The notes under the pieces were generated by a model, which worked only from the letters and a program-made list of their open reading frames with translations, made no database searches and was not told where the DNA came from. A stretch of 20,194 nucleotides of DNA from Paracoccaceae bacterium (GTDB lineage: Bacteria; Pseudomonadota; Alphaproteobacteria; Rhodobacterales; Rhodobacteraceae), in assembly GCA_026982255.1 (NCBI GenBank), contig JALSHL010000138.1:1-20194 (forward strand), read 5' to 3'. This document shows, in pieces, positions 17,083-20,194 of this stretch (position 1 is the stretch's first letter; each line of letters begins with the position of its first letter). Both the position numbers and the translations under genes were made by a program.

Positions 17083-18582
17083 TTACTTCATCGTCGGGAT
17101 GGAGAATTCCGCACCCTCTTTGGCGCCCGAGGGCCAGCGCGAGGTCACGGTTTTCGTGCGCGTATAGAATTTGAACGCATCCGGCCCGTGCTGGTTCAGG
17201 TCGCCAAAGGCGGATTTTTTCCAGCCGCCGAAGGTGTGATAGGCCAGCGGCACGGGGATCGGCACGTTGATTCCGACCATACCGACGTTGATGCGGCTGG
17301 CGAAATCGCGCGCCGTGTCGCCGTCGCGGGTAAAGATCGCGGTGCCGTTGCCATATTGGTGGTCCATGACATGACCGATCGCCTCTTCATAGGTATCGGT
17401 GCGCACGGTGGACAGGACAGGACCGAAGATCTCCTGTTTGTAGATTTCCATATCCGTGGTCACATTGTCGAACAGCGATGGGCCGACGAAGAAGCCGTTT
17501 TCATAGCCTTGCAGCTTGAACCCGCGCCCGTCCACGACCAGTTTCGCGCCCTGTTCCACACCGCTGTCGACCAGCGCATTGATCCGCGCCTTGGCCTCGG
17601 CAGTGATGACGGGGCCGAGGTCCACATCGTCGCCCGCCGTATAGGGGCCGACCTTCAGGCTCTCGACACGCGGGATCAGCGCCTCGATCAGGCGGTCGGC
17701 AGTTTCCTGACCCACCGGCACCGCGACCGAGATCGCCATGCAGCGTTCGCCCGCCGCGCCGTAACCGGCCCCGATCAGCGCATCGACCACGTTGTCCATA
17801 TCCGCATCCGGCATGATGATGGCATGGTTTTTCGCCCCGCCGAAACACTGGACCCGTTTGCCCGCGGCACAGCCGTTGCCATAGATGTATTCGGCAATCG
17901 GGGTGGAGCCGACGAAACCGATCGACTGGATAGTTTCATGCGCAATGATCGCGTCGACGGCCTCCTTGTCGCCGTTGACGACCTGCAGGATGCCCTTGGG
18001 CAGGCCGGCCTCCTCGAACAGTTCGGCCAGCATCAGGGGGACGGAGGGGTCGCGCTCGGACGGTTTCAGGATAAAGGCGTTGCCGGCGGCAATCGCCGGC
18101 GCGAACATCCACATGGGGATCATGGCGGGGAAGTTGAACGGGGTGATACCGGCGGTGACGCCCAGCGGCTGGCGCATGGAATACATGTCGATGCCCGGAC
18201 CGGCGCCGTCGGTGTATTCGCCCTTCAGCAGTTCCGGTGCGCCGATGCAGTATTCCACCACTTCCAGCCCGCGGATCACGTCGCCCTTGGCGTCCGGCAG
18301 GGTCTTGCCGTGCTCGCTCGACAGGGCCTCGGCCAGCTTGTCCATGTCACGATGCAGCAGATCGACCATTTTCATCAGCACGCGCGCGCGGCGCTGCGGG
18401 TTGACGGCGGCCCATGCGGGCTGTGCCGCCTCGGCCGCCTGCACCGCCAGATCGATTTCCGCCGCCGAGGCCAGCGGGGTTTTCGCTGTCACTTCGCCGA
18501 TTGCCGGATTGTAGACATCGGCAAAACGCCCCGATGTGCCTTTGACATGTTCACCGTTGATATAGTGCGTCAGTTCTTTCAT
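17083..18582 (-). CDS. mmsA: Methylmalonate-semialdehyde dehydrogenase (CoA-acylating)
   Basis: A 499-residue aldehyde-dehydrogenase-superfamily enzyme. It converts methylmalonate semialdehyde plus CoA and NAD+ to propionyl-CoA and CO2, the last step of valine (and thymine/inositol) degradation. The catalytic cysteine is Cys281 in G-E-R-C-M-A-I-S; Asn150 in T-P-F-N-F-P is the oxyanion residue. The general-base glutamate of hydrolytic aldehyde dehydrogenases is replaced in F-G-G-A-K-N-H (247-253), the hallmark of the CoA-dependent MMSDH class. Length is as expected. Start ATG has the strong RBS GGAGG. It is the first gene of the valine cluster and is transcribed away from the LysR regulator across a 139-bp gap with a perfect inverted repeat. 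Confidence 0.96.
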   Translation of the reverse strand: MKELTHYINGEHVKGTSGRFADVYNPAIGEVTAKTPLASAAEIDLAVQAAEAAQPAWAAVNPQRRARVLMKMVDLLHRDMDKLAEALSSEHGKTLPDAKGDVIRGLEVVEYCIGAPELLKGEYTDGAGPGIDMYSMRQPLGVTAGITPFNFPAMIPMWMFAPAIAAGNAFILKPSERDPSVPLMLAELFEEAGLPKGILQVVNGDKEAVDAIIAHETIQSIGFVGSTPIAEYIYGNGCAAGKRVQCFGGAKNHAIIMPDADMDNVVDALIGAGYGAAGERCMAISVAVPVGQETADRLIEALIPRVESLKVGPYTAGDDVDLGPVITAEAKARINALVDSGVEQGAKLVVDGRGFKLQGYENGFFVGPSLFDNVTTDMEIYKQEIFGPVLSTVRTDTYEEAIGHVMDHQYGNGTAIFTRDGDTARDFASRINVGMVGINVPIPVPLAYHTFGGWKKSAFGDLNQHGPDAFKFYTRTKTVTSRWPSGAKEGAEFSIPTMK

Positions 18583-18659
18583 GGTTTCCTCCAGAGGGGT
18601 ATATTTTGCCGACAGCTTACGCCCGTTGCCCCTTGCTTGTCACAAAATTCTTCCCAAAA

Positions 18660-18715
18660 GCATTTTGCATTTTTGCATGACGGAAACCTGTGATACACTC
18701 CATGTCATGCAAAAA
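18660..18715. promoter_or_regulatory. Inverted repeat and TGCA-rich operator between mmsA and the LysR gene
   Basis: A perfect 12-bp inverted repeat: TTTTTGCATGAC (18670-18681) and GTCATGCAAAAA (18704-18715), separated by 22 bp. The left arm is preceded by two more GCATTTT units (18660-18666 and 18667-18673). The arm centres are 34 bp apart, about three helical turns. Divergent operators of this layout are typical of LysR regulators controlling a neighbour and themselves. The right arm covers one candidate LysR start codon (18707), which would fit autorepression. No clean -35/-10 pair for either gene could be settled. Confidence 0.65.
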
Positions 18716-18721
18716 GACCAG

Positions 18722-19615
18722 ATGAAATGGGACGACCTGCGCGTATTCCTGCAGGTGGCGCGCAATTCCCGCCTTGTGGCGGCGGGCAAGGTGCTGGGCA
18801 TGGATCCGGCCACCGTCGGGCGGCGTGTATCGGCGCTGGAAGCGGCGCTGGGGGCGAAACTGTTCGACCGTTCGCCGCAGGGATACGAGCTGACCGAGGC
18901 GGGGCGCAATCTGGTGGAGCACGCGCAGGGTATGGAGAGCATCGCCTCGGTGGCGCGCGAGGATGTCGGCGGTTCCTCCGACCGGTTGTCCGGCGTGGTG
19001 CGTATCGGGGCGCCCGACGGTGTGTCGAACTATCTGCTGACCGAGGCCACTGCCGCGCTTGGCCGTGACAACCCCGATCTGAAAATCCAGATAGTCGCCC
19101 TGCCGCAGATGTTTTCCCTGTCGCGGCGCGAGGCCGACCTCGCCATCGCCGTTTCGCCCCCCGCCGCTGGCCGGCTGAAGGTGCGCAAGGTGGCCGACTA
19201 TCGCCTGCACCTCTATGGCGCGCGGCAGATGGTCGAGGCCCTCGGCCCTGTCGAGCGCCGCGCCGATCTGGAGGGCACGCCCTGCATCGGCTACATCTCC
19301 GACATGATTTTCGACAAGGAACTGGATTACGCTGCGGTCATGGGGCAGGAGCGCGACCCCTGTCTGGCCTCCAACTCCCTGATCGTGCAGTTGCGCTGGA
19401 CGCTGGCCGGGCACGGGCTGTGCATCCTGCCGGATTTCGTCGCCGGAGAGCATCCCGAGCTGGTGCAGGTGCTGCCGGACAGGATCGACCTGACGCGCAG
19501 CTATTACCTTGTGCGGCATCAGGACGACGACCGCATCGCCCGCGTCAATCGCGCGGCGGAGCTGGTGGTGGATTACCTGCGCACGAAACTCGGGGCGCTG
19601 AACCGGAAAACTTGA
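18722..19615 (+). CDS. LysR-family transcriptional regulator, probably of the valine cluster
   Basis: A 297-residue regulator with an N-terminal winged helix-turn-helix (about 1-60, W-D-D-L-R-V-F-L ... A-T-V-G-R-R-V-S-A-L-E) and a LysR-type effector-binding domain (about 88-290). Family members act as tetramers and sense a small molecule; with its position divergent to mmsA, a valine-pathway intermediate is a reasonable guess. The start is uncertain: ATG at 18722 gives the commonest family opening but has no good RBS. In-frame ATGs at 18707 and 18677 would add 5 and 15 residues, also without an RBS, so a leaderless or weakly translated mRNA is possible. It could instead regulate other genes; the shared promoter region argues for mmsA. 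Confidence 0.9.
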   Translation: MKWDDLRVFLQVARNSRLVAAGKVLGMDPATVGRRVSALEAALGAKLFDRSPQGYELTEAGRNLVEHAQGMESIASVAREDVGGSSDRLSGVVRIGAPDGVSNYLLTEATAALGRDNPDLKIQIVALPQMFSLSRREADLAIAVSPPAAGRLKVRKVADYRLHLYGARQMVEALGPVERRADLEGTPCIGYISDMIFDKELDYAAVMGQERDPCLASNSLIVQLRWTLAGHGLCILPDFVAGEHPELVQVLPDRIDLTRSYYLVRHQDDDRIARVNRAAELVVDYLRTKLGALNRKT

Positions 19616-19671
19616 CAGATTGCCGCAGTTCGGGGCACGCTGGAGCGGAACCCCCAACGAAAGGAACTTCC

Positions 19672-20106
19672 ATGCTGGTCAAAGACGTCCTCGCCGAAAA
19701 ACCCGTCCATGAAATCTATGCGATTGCGCCGGGGGACACGGTCTCGGAGGCGGCGAAGCTTCTTTCGGAAAAACGGGTGGGGGCGCTGATCGTGCGCGAA
19801 GGGGAGGAGATGAAGGGCATCCTGTCCGAACGCGACATCGTGCGCGAGATAGGCGCCCGAGGCGTGGCCTGCATGAGCGACTGCGTGCGCGATATCATGA
19901 CGGACAAGGTGCGCAGTTGCAGCCCCTCGGACACCATGAAGGAACTGATGGTCATCATGACCGAGGGGCGCTTCCGCCACATGCCGGTGATGGACAACGG
20001 TAAACTGGTCGGGGTGATCTCCATCGGCGACGTGGTTGCCACCCGTATCAAGGAAATCCAGATCGAGAACCAGCAGATGGCGGAACTGATCGCCGGAAAT
20101 ATCTGA
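19672..20106 (+). CDS. Two-CBS-domain protein
   Basis: A 144-residue protein made only of a pair of CBS domains (about 8-62 and 76-131), which together form one Bateman module. Characteristic pieces are G-A-L-I-V-R-E (38-44), G-I-L-S-E-R-D-I-V-R (49-58) and M-P-V-M-D-N-G-K-L-V-G-V-I-S-I-G-D-V (104-121). Such stand-alone modules bind adenine nucleotides (AMP, ATP or similar) and regulate partner proteins; the partner is not evident here. The short C-terminal tail has an amphipathic helix (Q-I-E-N-Q-Q-M-A-E-L-I). RBS AAAGGAA 7 bases before the ATG. It follows the LysR gene by 56 bp on the same strand. A TTGACA (19612-19617) overlaps the LysR stop but has no good -10 partner, so co-transcription is as likely as an own promoter. 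Confidence 0.93.
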   Translation: MLVKDVLAEKPVHEIYAIAPGDTVSEAAKLLSEKRVGALIVREGEEMKGILSERDIVREIGARGVACMSDCVRDIMTDKVRSCSPSDTMKELMVIMTEGRFRHMPVMDNGKLVGVISIGDVVATRIKEIQIENQQMAELIAGNI

Positions 20107-20130
20107 CCGGTGCCGAAAATCCCCTTGACC

Positions 20131-20158
20131 TTGCACGCGCAATAATGTTGCGTTGCAC
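20131..20158 (+). promoter_or_regulatory. TTGC-rich repeat upstream of the last gene
   Basis: Two TTGCAC copies (20131-20136 and 20153-20158) flank an inverted repeat CGCAA-TAATG-TTGCG (20138-20152). TTGACC at 20125-20130 could be a -35, but no -10 stands at the right distance. The cluster looks like a regulator binding site for the gene that starts at 20180. Confidence 0.3.
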
Positions 20159-20179
20159 AAAAAAAGGAAAGGGACATCC

Positions 20180-20194
20180 ATGCGTATCGGTCTG
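20180..20194 (+). CDS. Start of an unidentified gene (partial, five codons)
   Basis: ATG followed by CGT ATC GGT CTG (M-R-I-G-L) reaches the window end. The strong purine-rich RBS AAGGAAAGGGA ends 6 bases before the ATG, and the TTGC-rich upstream block makes a genuine gene start likely. Five residues do not allow identification. Confidence 0.6.

Noticed and set aside
16954..18693. A 579-codon plus-strand open frame over mmsA
   Set aside because: It is antisense to mmsA, whose catalytic residues are intact, and has no RBS or recognisable domain.
19628..19646. A sigma-54 promoter before the CBS-domain gene
   Set aside because: GGCACG is present but the required TTGC-type -12 element is not at the right distance.

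Overview
The window is a high-GC stretch of bacterial chromosome. Its gene content and style (alphaproteobacterial-type UvrA, SSB ending in DDEIPF, several sodium-linked transporters, a valine-degradation cluster) suggest an alphaproteobacterium, most likely a marine or saline member of the Rhodobacteraceae/Roseobacter group. That assignment comes from protein recognition, not from a database search. I see no rRNA, tRNA, CRISPR array, insertion sequence, prophage or other sign of recent transfer. There are sixteen complete protein genes and one partial gene at each edge. No intergenic gap exceeds 300 bp; the largest is 227 bp (9901-10127).

Layout. 1-3272, minus strand: a probable operon of an SLC13-type permease with two RCK_C domains, a CPA1 Na+/H+ antiporter, and the N-terminus of an M15-peptidase-like protein cut by the window edge. 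3396-4977, plus: a YebC-family factor and a SAM methyltransferase. 4980-5324, minus: a small lipoprotein. 5506-6633, plus: a YbdK-type carboxylate-amine ligase, whose stop codon overlaps that of the convergent nhaA (6630-8009, minus). 8185-8670, minus: ssb with a clear intrinsic terminator. 8790-9377, plus: a secreted lytic transglycosylase. 9526-9900, minus: a single-domain rhodanese. 10128-12962, plus: uvrA, followed by a patatin-like phospholipase (13017-13925). 13929-18582, minus: four valine-catabolism genes (mmsA, isobutyryl-CoA dehydrogenase, 3-hydroxyisobutyryl-CoA hydrolase, mmsB). 18722-19615, plus: a divergent LysR regulator. 19672-20106, plus: a two-CBS-domain protein. The first five codons of another gene close the window.

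How the genes fit together. The mmsA-mmsB block covers most steps from isobutyryl-CoA to propionyl-CoA; only the methacrylyl-CoA hydratase is missing here. The divergent LysR gene is its natural candidate regulator, and a perfect 12-bp inverted repeat lies in the shared promoter region. NhaA, the CPA1 antiporter and the SLC13 permease together suggest a sodium economy. uvrA and ssb are DNA-maintenance genes, but I found no standard alphaproteobacterial LexA box in front of either.

I did not find a convincing undescribed multi-gene system; the coding content is ordinary core genome. The more interesting signals are non-coding: a 23-bp intergenic element present twice with one mismatch, the LysR/mmsA dyad, a loop-less perfect 24-bp palindrome, and several convergent gene pairs packed stop-to-stop with no terminator.
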